From the NCBI GenBank assembly GCA_035610835.1, contig CM069441.1, forward strand, positions 80,647,848 to 80,711,847: a stretch of 64,000 nucleotides of DNA, read 5' to 3'. Below the pieces are notes generated by a model that saw only the letters and a list, made by a program, of their open reading frames with translations, searched no databases and was not told the DNA's origin. Below are positions 13,198-24,671 of this stretch, one piece after another (the stretch's first letter is position 1; the number at the start of each line of letters is the position of its first letter). This DNA comes from Ophiura sarsii. Taxonomy: Eukaryota; Echinodermata; Ophiuroidea; Amphilepidida; Ophiuridae. Made by a program: the position numbers and the translations under genes.

Positions 13198-13820
13198 AGG
13201 GGGTATCAAAAAGTTCTTGACATCACCCAGAATTGAAGGAGTCAGAAACTTTTTTTGGTTATGTGACCCTTCAGGCATCTTTAAAAAGTCACTGAGCAAA
13301 GTCACACATCTCTCCCACTATTTATTACCTGTCCACAGACCGCCATTGTAGAGATCCTCAGATTGACCGACATTGATTGATCCTCAGATTGACCGACATT
13401 GATTGATCCTCAGATTGCCTCAGATTGCGTTATTCCCAAAACAGCAATAAATAGTTTAAAATGTTGCCAGAAAGGGTCAAAGGTCATGTAGGGGTCATTA
13501 GAGGTCAATCTGCGTACACCCCATGTTACCCACAAGATTATTGTCACCAAGCTTATTTGCAATGACATTTGACCCCTTTCTGTCAACACTTTAAACTATT
13601 TATTGCTGTTTTGGGAATAAGGCAATCTGAGAATCAATCAATGTCGGTCAATTTGAGGAGCTCTACAATTAATGGCGGTCTGTGGACAGGTAATAAATAG
13701 TGGGAGAGATGTGTGACTTTGCACAGTGACTTTTTAAAGATGTCTGAAGGGTCACATAACAAAAAAAGGTTTCTGACTCCTTCACTTCTGGGTGATGTCA
13801 AGAACTTTTTGATACCCCCT
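13198..13820. mobile_element. Fold-back element, about 620 bp
   Basis: The ends AGGGGGTATCAAAAAGTTC are inverted, and the arms stay paired through GACATCACCCAGAA, GGGTCACATAAC-type sequence, CTATTTATTACCTGTCCAC and CAATAAATAGTTTAAA towards a centre near 13510. The left arm has a 28-30 bp tandem triplication (GATCCTCAGATTGACCGACA repeats, about 13352-13430) that the right arm lacks. Confidence 0.85.
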
Positions 13821-13883
13821 CGTATACACTTTATTCTACAATGTAATAATGATACCTTTTTACACTTAAAATGCAGCTATTAT

Positions 13884-14110
13884 TTTACCATATTATACAA
13901 AACAGATTTTTTATAAACTTTTCCCAACTTTCTCAAGGTATATCTCAAGGATTACTGTACCAATACTAGGCATGTTTGTACTTATTTCAATTCATTTCTC
14001 ATGGTGATTCCAAATATGGAAATGAAATTCGATAGCTCTGACATTTTTGAAACTTTTGTGAAATTTTGGCATGTCTTCTGCAGACGCCTGCCGCATGGAA
14101 AGTATTAATT
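13884..14110. mobile_element. Copy of the GCCGC/CTTTCCA MITE family
   Basis: It resembles 53512-53756 and 53970-54289, sharing TACTTATTTCAATTCATTTC-like, GGTGATTCCAAATATGG, TTCTGCAGACGCCTGCCGC and TTTTACCAT ends. It ends 19 bp from the MSK donor at 14130. Confidence 0.7.
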
Positions 14111-14135
14111 GAAAATACGTATAAAGAATGCTTAC

Positions 14136-14348
14136 CAAGATTACTCCTAAGCTCCAGAGATCGCAGGAGGCATCATACCCGGCGTCTCTATCTTTGAATT
14201 CCCTCTCGCGGGGTAGAACTTCTGGTGCTGCAAACGGCAGCGTGAAACATGGCGTCATCATCTGTTGGTTGAGACTTGTGACCCGTGCAAACCCAAAGTC
14301 TACGATCTTTAGTTCTGCGTATTCGGAATCGTCGCTGAACAAAAGGTT
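14136..14348 (-). CDS. RPS6KA5: MSK exon: C-terminal kinase activation loop
   Basis: Acceptor CCACTACAG, donor TTG/GTAAGC, 71 codons, phase 0 at both ends. It encodes NLLFSDD, the Mg-binding DFGFAR, the activation loop TPCFTLPFAAPE (its TPC threonine matches human Thr581, the ERK/p38 site) and CDLWSLGVIL. Between APEVL and GYDASCD it has about ten extra charged residues (REREFKDRDA) where human has only a few. Confidence 0.96.
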
Positions 14349-15843
14349 CTGTAGTGGCGTGCATTTGACAAGTACAAAAGTGAAAATGCATATTAGAACA
14401 TGCTGAAGAGCTAATTATTGATAATCTTACACTCGAAAGTCAATACCACTTCCAACTCCCCCATACGTTAAGTACAGCAAAGGGTTGTTAATTTGAGATA
14501 AACCATGCTGCTATGGGAAACCAGTGTGCTGATCGAACTGCACCACACAGATAACAAAGGCTGATTTGATTAAACTGGCATTCAAAGTCAAACACACTCC
14601 TCTACATTGATTCTATTTTTAACAAGGTCCATTTTTAAAAACAAATTAAAAGCTATACAAGCCTACCCCATTCCAAGATGTTGTATGAAGCTGGCCCATT
14701 TAAAAGTTTCATTTTGACAACTTTCGTTAGTCTGAATATTGAAAGCTCTATAATAATTCATGCATCATAGCTGGCAGAATAATAAGATGGGAACACATTT
14801 GATTCACCTCAACTGCCCTATAAAATAAAACACAAGGCGAGTCCACATCTGAATTTTAGTGTATAGAACAATCATAACAAACCTAAACCAATCCTGAAAT
14901 ATAAAGACAATTGATCGGTGTGTTTTAAAATGTTAGAATGAGATATTCAAGTTTCAATGCAAATAGCGCATACGCAGTGTATGTGGTCGGGTTCAGAGAG
15001 CCCCTTCGTGCACACAATTTTAACCAAAAATATGGTGGAATTCTATCTTCTAACTTAGCACACTTTTAAACGCACAGATCAAATGTTTTCATATTCTGTG
15101 ATAAGTTGTGGTATGTAATGACCTTTCAATACATTCAAATTCAGATGTAGACTTTACCTCAAAGTTGATTTCAGAGCAATTTTACTGAAGAAACTGCTCA
15201 CTTTTGATCTGATTTTGGACGTATTCTAAGCAAATCAAAAGCAAATCGTTTAGGATTCATCCATGAAAATTCCCTTAAAAATCACCAACAAAACTTCATA
15301 CAGAACAGTAAAGGTGTTATCTACCGAATGAATATGCTGTGTTATGGTTTTAGTTCTTATTTTCATATTTAGAGTTGAAAGTATGCAGCCATGAAACTTT
15401 GGCAATAAAACATTATAAACATAGAAAATAATCTATCAGTAAATAGCAAGGATTAGTTTGGTAATCCATATAAATCTGGCACAAATCAATACTGGCTAAA
15501 TAATCCACAAATCAGATGCATGCATATTCTGTGCAAATTAAAAAAGTTCTTGAACCCACTGTAGATGGTTCATTAGCATGATAAGAAGTAGAATTGGCAT
15601 AGTGTGCGCGTTCCTTTTACTCTACTGTTACTGTATAAATGACCATTGTACATACTACAAAATAGATTGCCTTGCCTAATAGGTCACAATTTTCTTAATC
15701 AAAGATGTTTTTTTTTCATCTTTTAAGGATTTTATCTTTATCGGTTGTACTTTACATTGAAATAAAAATTGGTCATGCTTCAGTGATTTACCAAGGATTT
15801 AAACCATCATCAAAAAGTGTCCTAATTTTTTTGATACACCCTG
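14349..15843. other. Intron, no exon recognised
   Basis: Part of an inverted pair (TTAAAAAAGTTCTTGAACCC near 15538 and TTTTTTTGATACACCCTGTA near 15828) suggests an old MITE about 310 bp long with ends like those at 13198-13820. Nothing else is recognisable. Confidence 0.45.
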
Positions 15844-16064
15844 TAGGGTAAAGTCGGCAGTTTTTGGTCAGCACCTATTTTCGGTCACTTTCTCCAAAAT
15901 CGTGTAGTTGCATCGGTCGTTGCCATTTTAAAGCAATACCGGGCATCAACTATATGCGCCGTTTTTTTAGCCGTCAGTTTATAACGAAGAGGTCATTTTC
16001 ATTACACAATTTGGGCGAAGTGACCAAAAATAGGCGCTGACCGAAAACTGGCGACTTAACCCTA
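15844..16064. mobile_element. 221 bp MITE ending 15 bp from a splice donor
   Basis: The left end TAGGGTAAAGTCGGCAGTTT and right end, reversed (TAGGGTTAAGTCGCCAGTTT), form inverted repeats of about 47 bp reaching GGTCACTT. The right end lies 15 bp before the GT of the MSK exon at 16086. Confidence 0.88.
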
Positions 16065-16079
16065 TATAAAATTAGCTCA

Positions 16080-16256
<177 letters not shown>

Positions 16257-16374
16257 CTATATGGAATAAAATCAAGCGTATAAGAGGTTACAACGGGCTA
16301 CTTCGACAAGCATTTTCATAAAAAAATTGAACTCAAATGAAAGATAGTTGATAGACATAAATGAGATGGCGATA

Positions 16375-17131
16375 TACAGGGTGTCCCAGAATGATTTATA
16401 CTGGGTTGGAAAAAATAACAGAAATATAAAAACAACATTGCAGTTAAGGCCTAATGCCTGCAATATAATGGGAAACATGTTTCCTACTATACTCTGTTAC
16501 TTTCATCAAAAATATCTTTATCCATTCCGATATGACATGACATTAAAAATCTGTGAAAACCTGCTTTTCACTTTCAGCATATTTCAATTGATAAAACTTA
16601 CACCAAGCTTCAAAACTGCCGCTTAAGAAAGTATGATATAAATCGCTCAAGCAGAACAATTCCCTAACACCATTCAAATATGGCTTCTGCAAACATTTGA
16701 TATCTACTAATTTTGTAGTGGAAATCAAAAGAGGACACATCAAATTACCTGAATATAATTTAGATTTTTTTTCTTTTTTTAATTTGAAATATTGTGAAAT
16801 TTGTTTAGGAATCTAATTTTTAGTTTTTTTTTTTTTTTAAAAATTGAAATTTTTTGAGAATTTTTTGGGATTTTTTTTATTTTTTATTTTTTTAAACTCA
16901 TAGCTCGACCAATATCTTTGTGTATCACGCTCAATCCATCCAATTTAATATCAAACTTGGAATCTACCATTTACAAAAGAGTTCATAATTCCTGTCAGAA
17001 ACGTCGGATTTTTAAGATTAAACATTCCTAAGAAAGCTAAATACAAGTGTATGTTAGAATCATAAGCACTTTGACCAATAACAATGGCATTCATAGCTAA
17101 ATAAATGATCAATCATTCTGGGCACCCTGTA
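16375..17131. mobile_element. Element with TACAGGGTGTCCCAGAATGA ends
   Basis: The left end TACAGGGTGTCCCAGAATGA and right end, reversed (TACAGGGTGCCCAGAATGAT), are inverted, 757 bp apart. The interior is AT/T-rich with no transposase ORF. It looks like a mariner-type non-autonomous element. Confidence 0.65.
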
Positions 17132-17596
17132 CAGGCCTACATGTGATACATTACATGATGGTGAATATTTAGTTACATGAGGTAAATAATATTGGGAATA
17201 CTTAATTTTAAGTTTTTTTACCAACCCAACCTCCCAGAATGTAGGAAGAAAACAAATAGTAAATAGCAATCCAGACAACGAACCCTTCCCATTTTAACTC
17301 TTTTAGGCAGCCAAATTCTTGTTCACATGTCTGTTTCAGCGTTTCCCGGTATATATCGAATTTTCATGCTTTTTGCATGAAATTTGTCACATGTTTCCTA
17401 CAATTATGGTCATAATTAGTTGAAACATCTTGAAAATAATTACACTTTAATAATAATATGACCCAGTTTTCGCAAAATATACACTATTGAATTTAAGCTT
17501 GAAATTAAGCTTGAAAGATGTTGTCTGGCTCATATTTCCTCCTTTTTTGGAGGGGGAGGGGGGGGGGGGGAGGGGGAGAGGGTAGGGGGCACTGAC

Positions 17597-17741
17597 CTCA
17601 TCCTTGTATTCACCATGTAGTTGTATAATATTAGGGTGACCCTGACATAGCTTCAATGTTTTCACCTCCTGTATGCAGCTCACACGACGACTCACTATTT
17701 TGACGGCAAACTCCTGGCCGGTTTTACGCTCGGTGCATTTC
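17597..17741 (-). CDS. RPS6KA5: MSK exon: C-terminal kinase ATP-binding lysine
   Basis: Acceptor TTTTCCAG, donor GAG/GTCAGT. It completes a split Arg codon and adds 48 codons: RKCTERKTGQEFAVKIVSRR, with the ATP-anchoring Lys in FAVK, then LCQGHPNIIQLH. Immediately downstream of the donor the intron has a C-rich/G-rich run (17550-17590). Confidence 0.96.
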
Positions 17742-18949
17742 CTGGAAAAAGAGTGATTAATATCATAATGACAAGTTAGGTCTTATCATTTAATTAGCAT
17801 ATAGCTAGTTTCAGTCAAATGTGTGCAGCAATAGAAACACATATCGTCGCTATTCTGATGTATATGATAATATAATTGACATACACTCTGAATCATGGAT
17901 CAACTTAGTCATGAAAATACCTATCGCCTAAATGTTGACTCACCATTCATGTAATTTTTACTCTGGTGGTAAAAACACCATTGAGCACTTTTTGGCAGAG
18001 TTTTGACAAATTTACCGTTAAAAACTGTATCTACACTCTGAATCATGTTGCCAGGTACATTTTGATACCTTATTTGTTACCCAAGAATGTAAATTGTGCA
18101 AGAATGTACAACTTTTTTACAGATCTTGAAGTCTCAAATGTCATTATTTACAAGATTACGCAATACGCACTCTCTCATGCATGCATGCCAAGATTTGAAT
18201 CAAATAGCCCACTTTTAAGTCCTGTGCATCGATATATTGTTGCATTGTGCGTAATTATAAAAAATTGTGACCCTTTCGGAACAGCATAATTTTCATAAAT
18301 CATTATCAATTTCTAAATAACAACGCAGTCTTTGATAGCAAATGAAGTACCCAAATGTAGCTAACAAATTTCCTCACAGGACTATATCAATTATATCATT
18401 ATAGGTGAGCCTGGAGATCCCCCTTTGCCATTAAAAAAGCAAATCGTTTTAACAAATCAGTTGCACACTCTACTCAACCATACACAAGATCATTCCTAGT
18501 GACCATGTGAGGCTGTGTAAGCGACAGTTGTTTACAAAAGCAAAATTCGCAAAATGTTTCACCCTATTTTTGGACTTTCAACTGTAAAAAAACATGTGGA
18601 AACTTGCATCGTGTGTAAATATGATAACATGAATATACAGAGGAATCCCATGGGCAAATATTCTGTTCGATGGTACCATATCAAGGAGGTACAAAAAGGG
18701 CTATATTTTGGCCGTTTTGGTGACGGTGCAATTTGAAATTTGTTGTGATGTTTGTTGTCAACGGCATGTGACGTCATTCCAGGGTCACCCGGATGATCAG
18801 ATAAAAAGTTTCATCCTCTCGAATAAGTGTGGCTGTTCTTTTTTTTACCATGTTTACTATACTATAGTAGTTAAGTTTAGTATAGCTATACTCGAAATCC
18901 AGATAAAACTATTCCGAGAGTGGATTTGCAGGGCCCTGTAATTACTTAC
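17742..18949. other. Intron, no exon recognised
   Basis: I see no mobile-element ends here. CACTCTGAATCATG occurs twice (about 17884 and 18034). Confidence 0.5.
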
Positions 18950-19026
18950 CTGCATATAGAAAAACTACCATCCCCCAACGGTGGCGATGCCAGATCCACA
19001 GAGAATAATTCATTGAACTGAGAATC
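18950..19026 (-). CDS. RPS6KA5: MSK exon: start of C-terminal kinase, Gly loop
   Basis: Acceptor AATTTCAG, donor TGCAG/GTAAGT, 77 nt, phase 0 to 2. It encodes DSQFNELFSVDL followed by the nucleotide-binding PLGDGSFSICR, matching human DSPFYQHYDLDL and PLGEGSFSICR. The next exon upstream is 26.4 kb away. Confidence 0.96.
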
Positions 19027-19897
19027 CTGAAATTACAAAAATAACACATATGTAAATGAGAGTAACTGAAATAATAAAAATATCATAAAATTACATGGAA
19101 AGCATGAAACAAGCACTTATAGACCATTTCAAATCCGAATTAAAATGTTTTGATTCTCCACAGTTTACCGACAAAACAACTGATCAAAGTCATTATCCCG
19201 ATTCAAAACCGTCAATTATTGAAACTGGACGGTACTTGTACTTCATTAATCATTCAAAAGCTACACTTTATGACAATTTAACCATGTTTCACCCATTACA
19301 TATCTATAAATCTGATCGAAAATTGTGTAAGCCAACCACTGAAACGTCGTGTAACTACTGCATTGTGCAAATATTCCATGCCTTCATGGCATTATGAGAA
19401 TTGTTTTGGTTATCAAACCTGATACACATTATACGGGACTAATGTTTACGCTGGGGTATTGCAGTTGTCCGTAAGTCACCTGCACTTATTTGTGTGTAGC
19501 AGTAAAGAACGGCATTTGATTGGGTCACACATTTTGAATCCAAGATAGCATTCAATTTTATTGCGTGGTATTTTAATTGGAACTGATTAAGATAAATAGG
19601 GCTCTCTCTTTTGTTTATACACCCTGTACGTAGCTCTGTGCCAAATGTCGATACACTTGTATCATTATAGACTTTGACATTATAGTAAACAAAGCACAAT
19701 ATAGCAATTAAAATCTACTATTTGTAATTACTCACATGTCTAATTGCTCAAGCTTTACCAATCACTGATTGGTTCTATTTGTTTATATAAGATAATAATA
19801 TATATGGAAATGATAGAGTATTGTGATATTTGTATTGTAATGATATTGATCATAACTATCCTACATATCTTATACTGGCGACATATACCGATATAAA
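19027..19897. other. Upstream region of the first TRIM-like gene
   Basis: No exon recognised. It must hold the plus-strand gene's promoter and 5' UTR, but I see no convincing TATA box or CpG-rich core. It has little similarity to the region upstream of the second copy (38400-38594). Confidence 0.4.
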
Positions 19898-21439
19898 ATG
19901 GCGCAACAATTTGTTGCTGCTGGCGAGGCTGAACTCGCTTGCCCGGTGTGTTTACAATTCTACGTACCACCACATGACCCTAAACACTTTCCAAACTGTG
20001 CACACACTTGCTGCCGACTATGTCTTATCAAAATGACAGAAGATGGGCTGAAGACAATCAAATGTCCACAATGCAACAAAGTATCAACACTTCCAGATGA
20101 GGGAGTGGATGCGCTGATAACTGGTTTGGCTCTACGAAATCTGGCTGAAAAACATCCTGAAGGAATCAAGCAACGCAAAGAAGATATGCAAGATGAATTA
20201 GCGAAAGAAAAAGTTGGAACAGTCAAGATTGTTGAGAAACTATGTGAACTGGAAATGAAAATTCAAGACTCTATCAAACAAGAAGAATTGGTAGTTGAAA
20301 GGTCAGTTGAGGCTATTATGACCAAAGCGCAAGAGTTGATAGGTCAAATCAGAGAAAAGAGCCAGCCCAAACTCACTCACATTCAACAGCAACTTACACA
20401 ACTACAAGCACAGATCAAGAGCATTGAAGCTACACAGTCTAAGCTGAAGACAATGCCTGATGGGGAGTTTCTTGCTCAAACTGATACCCTTACAACCCAG
20501 ATTGAGAAGCTAAAAATAGATGAAAATGAAGCGGTTCAAATCCATGGCGACCATAGGATTTGTAAATTTGTAGCCAATGCTCAACTCGGTAAAATCATAC
20601 TGTCAAGAGAACTTGAATTAATGGAAGAATTTGGTGATTTTGAATTTGCAGATAGCATTGCATTATTATCAACTGGCTCACTGGTTGTATTGGACAGGGA
20701 AGAAGAATCTAACCTGGAAGAAGAATCTAAACAAGTCGCTGTGTTTGAGAATAAAAGCGGACAATATGAGAAAACATTAGAAATCAATGTTAAACCTGCA
20801 GAGAGCCGTTCTGACATAGCGACTACTCTTGATGATAAAATACTAGTAGCCACAGGTTTAACAGGAATTGGGATGTATTCATCTGATGATGGGAAACACC
20901 AAGAACAATCTGACTCCAAGGTTCAAGAGGGAACCACCAGCATCACAAAAACAGCAGATGGCAGGATACTAGAAGGGTCTGTTTGTACAGATGAAGATGG
21001 AGAAGACATCAGGTACAAAGTGACAGTATATGATACAACAGGAAACATCCTCAAGACAATAACCACAAGTGGCTTACCGTACCGTATCGCTGATATCCGC
21101 GGGACAATGGTTGCAGTGTGTGATCCAATCAACGACAAGGTGTGCGTGTATGACCTGCAGTCTGGTAAGGAAACCCTCAACCTTGATATCTACATGCCGA
21201 TAGGTATTATCTATGATGAACAATCAGACTGTCTATTGATTGGGCGTATGACGGAGAGAGATGAGGATGGTGTTCCAGTTGAAGGATCTGGTGTAATAGA
21301 GCAATACTTTTGCAACACAGGTACACTTGTGACTCGTCTAGTGCAGGGATTGTATGGACCTTGTGGCATAACTTTCACAAGAGACGGCATGCTGGCTGTG
21401 ACGGATTTCGAAACAGTGAAACTTTACCGTATGTTGTAG
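19898..21439 (+). CDS. RING-coiled coil-propeller (TRIM-like) protein, copy 1
   Basis: An intronless 513-residue protein. Residues 15-59 are a C3HC4 RING (C15, C18, C34, H36, C39, C42, C56, C59), the E2-binding domain of ubiquitin ligases. Residues about 85-200 are a Glu/Lys/Gln-rich coiled coil. Residues about 225-513 look like a six-bladed propeller related to NHL repeats (recurrent blocks such as DIRGTMVAVCDP and FTRDGMLAVTDFETVKLYRML). No B-box is visible, so it is a TRIM2/3/32-like architecture without that zinc finger. It probably acts as an E3 ligase; the substrate is unknown. It lies on the opposite strand inside an MSK intron. ATG at 19898 is chosen because it sits just before the RING and is conserved in copy 2. 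It differs from copy 2 by a short acidic insertion (EEESNLEEES) and scattered propeller substitutions. Confidence 0.93.
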   Translation: MAQQFVAAGEAELACPVCLQFYVPPHDPKHFPNCAHTCCRLCLIKMTEDGLKTIKCPQCNKVSTLPDEGVDALITGLALRNLAEKHPEGIKQRKEDMQDELAKEKVGTVKIVEKLCELEMKIQDSIKQEELVVERSVEAIMTKAQELIGQIREKSQPKLTHIQQQLTQLQAQIKSIEATQSKLKTMPDGEFLAQTDTLTTQIEKLKIDENEAVQIHGDHRICKFVANAQLGKIILSRELELMEEFGDFEFADSIALLSTGSLVVLDREEESNLEEESKQVAVFENKSGQYEKTLEINVKPAESRSDIATTLDDKILVATGLTGIGMYSSDDGKHQEQSDSKVQEGTTSITKTADGRILEGSVCTDEDGEDIRYKVTVYDTTGNILKTITTSGLPYRIADIRGTMVAVCDPINDKVCVYDLQSGKETLNLDIYMPIGIIYDEQSDCLLIGRMTERDEDGVPVEGSGVIEQYFCNTGTLVTRLVQGLYGPCGITFTRDGMLAVTDFETVKLYRML

Positions 21440-21445
21440 AATGTA

Positions 21446-21451
21446 AATAAA
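21446..21451 (+). promoter_or_regulatory. Polyadenylation signal, TRIM-like copy 1
   Basis: AATAAA lies 7 bp after the stop codon. The same signal is at the equivalent place in copy 2. A CR1-like insertion begins about 115 bp further on. Confidence 0.6.
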
Positions 21452-21562
21452 GCATAATACTCACCAAGGACTTTCCTTTCAAAAATTGCATTTGTGTGCT
21501 TCTAAACTGATCAAACCACATTGTGGTCTCTCTGTTTTGTCATTGTGGAATCTCAACAACAA

Positions 21563-22040
21563 CAAAAAAAGCCTGCTACTTCGCGAAAGAATTCATTTTA
21601 AACTTCTTCTTTTAACTTGGAAAGCTTTGCATGGCACTTCACCAACATATATTGCTAATCTTCTTGTACCATATCATCCAAAACGTACTCTCCGGTCCAC
21701 TGATAAACTTTTACTTGTTGTTCCACGGACTACTTCTTCATTTGGAGATCGCGCATTTTCGGTTGCTGCACCAACTCTCTGGAACTCACTACCTTATAAT
21801 TTAAGATGCTGTGATTCACTTGACTCTTTTAAGAACTTGTTAAAAACAAGATTATTTGACTCAGTTTATAATTGATTTCTTTGTATTATACATATGTACA
21901 TGTATATGCACATCATCCTTGTTTATGTATTTTTCATGTTAATTTGTATTTTTGTTTTATATGTTTGCGCCTCGGAATAGTTTTACCTAGATTGACGGCG
22001 CATTATAAATGCCATTATTATTATTATTATTATTATTACT
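21563..22040 (+). mobile_element. 5'-truncated CR1/L2-like retroposon, RT tail only
   Basis: An open frame to 21875 encodes the C-terminal end of a non-LTR reverse transcriptase protein (IHFKLLLLTWKALHG, then RAFSVAAPTLWNSLP and FKNLLKTRLF), related to the end of the ORF at 24790-26418. A 3' UTR and an (ATT)n tail (about 22014-22038) follow. The duplicated 3' flank of copy 2 (40245-40300) lacks it, so insertion came after the duplication. Confidence 0.88.
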
Positions 22041-22575
22041 TAATGATATGGATTGTGTGCTTTGAGATCACAGTACCGATAGATTATGTTGCTTTCCAAA
22101 ATTCCACTTGTGTGTGGGGGTGTGTGTGTGTGTGTCAACAAAGTTGATCAAAATGATATGGCTTTTGCACACAATTCTTGTGCACTTATTGTGATTTCTA
22201 CCTTTGTCATCTCTATATCAAATCTGCCTAAGAAGAAAAAAACCTGAAATGCTATCATCGACCATGTGCTTTGAGAAATTACAACACCAGCACTGCCAAT
22301 GACAGTTTGCCAAATTCAACTGTGTTCGCTACTGTGTTTGCATGCTATTAAGAGCAAACTACAAACTAATTTGTTTCGCAACAAGGCTCATTTAACTATT
22401 CACATTTGATTGGGCTCTTCTTCATCACTTGATGTTTCAACGTTTGTTGCTTACCAAGTAATGTCTTCTAACATTGTCTTCAGATTTCTTCTAAGCTGAT
22501 CCAATCACGTTGTGTACCTCTGTTTGTAGTACAATGCTATTGTTTAGAACTATATGCTATGGATTGTGTACTTTT
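22041..22575 (+). repeat. Duplicated 3' flank of TRIM-like copy 1
   Basis: From TTGTGTGCTTTGAGATCAC on, it follows 40290-40815 with small changes. Homology stops near 22575 at GCTATGGATTGTG and resumes at about 34985 beyond inserted DNA. Confidence 0.8.
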
Positions 22576-23272
22576 AGGCCTGTCATATCTGCATGACCAC
22601 CCGGACACTGCGCCTATACGCTGGTTTTTTGTTTTAAAATACCAAGGATGTATTCAATAACCACCAAAAAAAATGCACACAAATCTACTCTTGGGGAACT
22701 CTTGGAATTAGGGTTTAAAGTTGAGGGTCAATATTGCGTCATTAGCGATATTGACACGATGGCGTTCCATCGAAATGATGACATGCTGTGATTACTGTGT
22801 GTCTACGAGCTGCGTGTACAGAAAATCTCGATTCAAAATACACATCGAAGAACATGTTGTAATTATGATACGGTATACGATACATTTCATAGATATTTGT
22901 AGCTTGTTATGTTTATTGGTTATTGATATGTCATCGGTAGTGATATAATAATTGGTATAATTCATGTATTGAAACATTAAGCTATTCAATGACCCTTTTA
23001 AACGGGCAAAAAGACAAGCGTCTAGCGAACGACATTGTCATCTGATTATGAAGCGAGATGGTATGGTCGGCAATATTGGTAATAATCACTTATCACAAGA
23101 AGACGGAATACGTTATGGATTGAATGTTTTATTGATGACGGAGCAAGTGGATTTGAGTGTGAAACGCACAGGGGTGTATGTCTACGGTATTAAACACCTA
23201 AAAGGCGGAGTAAATAAGGAGGGAAAACGGAATGACACGCACATTATAGGGAACCGGAGACAGAAAGAAAGG
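22576..23272. other. No gene recognised
   Basis: An open frame on the plus strand (23048-23320) has no recognisable family and runs into the inverted repeat beginning at 23273; I do not call it. Confidence 0.5.
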
Positions 23273-24430
23273 ACCAGGAGACAAGGCGGTAAAGGCAGAT
23301 GGTCCTCAGTATTGTTCTGACAGAAGATTGGTAGTGATTATCCTCTTGAGCACTTCTCCGATCGACTCAGCAGATTATCCTATCAAGTACATCCAACAAT
23401 AACAATACATTTGATTAACAGACGGTGCCGCCGTATCGATGTACATAGTGAAAAGCACGGATCAATAAACTTTGTATTTTTAACGTGTGTTCCTAACTGA
23501 GTATGAGGGAACGAGTATAGTATAGTATAGTATAGTATAGTATAGGCTGGGGCGGCTGTTGACATGCATGTTCGGAAGGGAGGAGAGATTGGATTCAAAT
23601 TGTTTACAAATAAATTACAAATAAATTATTAAAATTAATTATTATATACTAATATATGAAATTATTTGATAACTATAAAGTCAAGTGTTGTTTTTGCATA
23701 TATCCAGTTTTAGGGAAACCTACCCCCCCCCCCCACCCCCTACAGCTGAAACTGAAAATTACATGACCCCCCTGCTAACCAGTAACTTTTTACACCCCCC
23801 TCCCCCTCCCCGAAAAAAATCAACTTGTCAACTTATTTATACATTTTGGATGTGGATATAGATCTAAGTTAAAAGTATATGGTGGGTTGGGACAAATTCG
23901 AGACTCGTATGTTAAAATACGAGTGGATATAGATGTTATGCCAATGAGTGTTTCCGGGAGTGTTTCTCGCGTCTTTTTCATTGAAATATAGTTGAAACAG
24001 ATCCCGCTTATAATGTTAACATTGATGGTTGCGTTATGTCTATAGCTAGGGAAGAGTTTGATATGATGAGAGGACCTGCTGCCAATATACTCATACCCAA
24101 TACAAAGTAATAATATAGTTTATCTTGGTGTACTATTGAGACAGGGAACTGTGCAATCCATACACGAGGTTACTACAATAACCATACGAACTTGTGCGTG
24201 AATTTGTTTGTATTGATAGGCACACGATTGAACTCAATCGATTTCAAGGAGGGTTACTTGATAGGATAATCGTCTATCATCAATAAAGTCGATCGGTGAG
24301 GAGCTCGAGGGATAATCTTCTGTCATAACAATACCGAGGAGCTCGAGGGATAATCTTCTGTCATAACAATACCGAGGAGTTGCTAAACAATACTGAGGAC
24401 CATCTGCCTTTACCGCCTTGTACCAGGAGT
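23273..24430. mobile_element. Inverted-repeat element, about 1.16 kb
   Basis: The left arm AGGCGGTAAAGGCAGATGGT and GTCCTCAGTATTGTTCTG is mirrored at 24380-24430 (ACAATACTGAGGACCATC, TGCCTTTACCGCC). The arms extend about 100-150 bp to GATTATCCTATCAAG. The right arm contains a tandem duplication of GAGGGATAATCTTCTGTC. The interior has a (TATAG)n run at 23517-23545, C runs and no recognised ORF. Confidence 0.6.
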
Positions 24431-24671
24431 AGATCCTATGATTATGTGCATCAAACCCCCAACGGCGAACCGGGTTGCCAGGGGCTCTTGCCCACCCCCA
24501 CACACACACCCTATCGATATCGGTAGATATTGAGAATGCAGTACCGTATTTGTTGCAATTAGTTTGAGTTACCAGAGCTACTTATGAGTGAATTTTCGAA
24601 AGAGTTGGGACAGTTGATAATCGAGTCCATCGGTTTCGTCGAGCAACTGGCGTAAAGAAGATGAAGATATG

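Noticed and set aside
23048..23320. 90-residue plus-strand open frame, basic C terminus
   Set aside because: No family resemblance, and it runs into the arm of an inverted-repeat element.
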